Source: Aphelocoma coerulescens (taxonomy: Eukaryota; Chordata; Aves; Passeriformes; Corvidae). Taken from it: a DNA stretch of 64,000 nucleotides. The translations under genes were made by a program, and so were the position numbers. The first letter of the stretch is position 1; each line of letters opens with the position of its first letter. The notes beneath the pieces were generated by a model. That model ran no database searches, was not told the DNA's origin, and was given only the letters and a program-made list of their open reading frames with translations. The stretch lies in contig NC_091020.1 in NCBI RefSeq assembly GCF_041296385.1, positions 31,576,001 through 31,640,000 of the forward strand, written 5' to 3'. Positions 62,901 through 64,000 of this stretch are shown here, one piece after another.

Positions 62901-63336
62901 GAAAATTGTGTTATATTCATATCAATATAAATACCAAAGCAAAGTAAAATAAAGAACCTTAAGCTCTCAAGGAAACCAGTGGCAACTACAAAACAAACAT
63001 CAGCAATGACTCAGAACAAGTGAATACACAGGAAAATGAAGGCACTGAGTTAGTCAGGGCGATTCTCAAGCCACCCACACAGGAACCCAGGAGAAAACTC
63101 CATCCAGTTTTCCAGGAAAGCCCTGAGCTGGAATTAGGATGATTGTAATGAATCTCTTAATTAATTGGTCGTAGTGAGATGGGGCCAAGAACCTGGAATA
63201 CCTCAGAGCAGCTGCATTAATATCCCAACATGGAATCAACCCAGTTCTATGCCTACCTGTTCAATCCATGCTGTGGCTAGAAAGCAGAGTTCATTATAAC
63301 CAGACAAAACTGTGTTATTGAAGTAAATAACTTTAC
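59946..63336 (-). other. RGS10 intron
   Basis: 3.4 kb with phase-0 boundaries. It holds a CCCT microsatellite at 61728-61755 and short A-runs. No other exon is needed, because the flanking exons join exactly at LQDQ|IFNL as in human. Confidence 0.9.
61728..61755 (+). repeat. (CCCT)n microsatellite
   Basis: About seven tetranucleotide units of CCCT/TCCC in the RGS10 intron, a pure polypyrimidine tract that could form triplex (H-DNA). Confidence 0.9.
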
Positions 63337-63480
63337 CTGGTCCTGGAGCTTCTGAAACATGAGAGGGTGAGGTGTCTCCAGGATGGTCTCACTCAAACGG
63401 GACTGCCCTTCAACATTGACTTGGGAGGAAGCTTTACTGGACAGGAAAGTCATGTAAATTTCTTTAGCTTTTTCTTGCAT
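63337..63480 (-). CDS. RGS10: RGS10 internal exon (48 residues of RGS domain)
   Basis: The minus strand reads [20 protein letters not shown], then [20 protein letters not shown] and MFQKLQDQ, followed by donor gtaaag. The acceptor is gtccttttgcag. It is nearly identical to human RGS10, with LSETILETP for LNEKILEEP. It covers the middle of the RGS fold, including the loop [12 protein letters not shown] that contacts the switch regions of the alpha subunit. The initial Met is internal, not a start. The earlier exons with the N-terminus and first RGS helices lie right of the window. Confidence 0.97.
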
Positions 63481-64000
63481 CTGCAAAAGGACATGTATTT
63501 AAAAGAATTATTTAAAATGGAATTTATTAAAAGAATTATTTCCTGTGGAAATGGTCTCTGATTGGGTAACGTTTTGTTGGACACTTCTGTAGGTCACTTC
63601 TTGAGGTTCATCTCCTAAACCCAAAATATATTCTGAATTTCAAAAAAAGTAACAAATACATATAGATTAGCCTACTTGTGTATATTCATTTGTACTGGAA
63701 GAGAAACACCTCTACAGGCCAAGCCTACACTGATATTAGCAAAAGCTACCAGTGTTCAGCAGGTTGTGATGTCTGAATCTCAGTAGCCAGTGTGAGACTG
63801 CTCAGCATCATCAACTAGACCTTGTGTTCAGTTCTGAGAAGACTCTTTTTCCTAACAGATCATCAGTATGGGCAAGAAACCCAGAGGAAAAAAACCTGGG
63901 AGCTTACTACAAGGGAAAACTAAGTGAAGTTAGTGTCTAACTCACACCACTGTAAGGCAACCTTGTCACACCACACACTTTGTCTTAACCATGACCTCAG
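63481..64000 (-). other. RGS10 intron (partial)
   Basis: Upstream intron sequence running out of the window; no exon is seen. Confidence 0.85.

Noticed and set aside
63277..63486. RGS10 read as a single 69-codon gene starting at Met
   Set aside because: The Met is internal. Splice sites at 63480 and 63337 and the match to human show an internal exon; the residues after LQDQ come from intron read-through.

Overview
The window is vertebrate nuclear DNA, most probably from a bird. Evidence: small coding exons with GT/AG junctions in moderate introns, several truncated CR1 LINE fragments (the main avian retrotransposon, recognised by eye from its 3' region), and no bacterial-type gene packing. 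The species cannot be named from sequence alone.

Left half (about 1-33.4 kb, + strand): the 3' two-thirds of GRK5, G protein-coupled receptor kinase 5. Twelve consecutive coding exons (6347-32686) sum to 1434 nt. They encode 477 residues plus stop, which corresponds exactly to residues 114-590 of the 590-residue human protein as I recall it. All splice phases are compatible and every catalytic motif is intact. The four earlier exons lie left of the window. A 3' UTR with a candidate ATTAAA signal follows. The largest intron (20592-28262) holds CR1 fragments, a short GCT repeat and an intragenic CpG-rich block.

Middle (about 33.4-59.8 kb): mostly non-coding, with two notable items. One is an unrecognised two-exon reading frame on the - strand (43062-45668). 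It joins in phase and would encode about 300 residues with a hydrophobic signal-like N-terminus, seven further cysteines and a basic C-terminal half; an ATG is missing where one is expected. The other is a compact structure at 50521-51230: two adjacent minisatellites that share a 28-bp period, separated by a short CpG-rich unique segment with a CTCF-like core motif, and flanked by CR1 fragments in opposite orientations.

Right end (59.8-64 kb, - strand): the last two coding exons of RGS10, regulator of G-protein signalling 10. They give 96 residues matching the C-terminal half of the RGS domain and the tail. GRK5 and RGS10 converge, as they do in human. Both proteins damp GPCR signalling: GRK5 phosphorylates active receptors, and RGS10 accelerates GTP hydrolysis on Gi/o-class alpha subunits. 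The unknown - strand gene and the minisatellite/CTCF-like structure lie in the gap between them.

Most other open frames are shadows of introns, repeats or GC-rich DNA and are not annotated.
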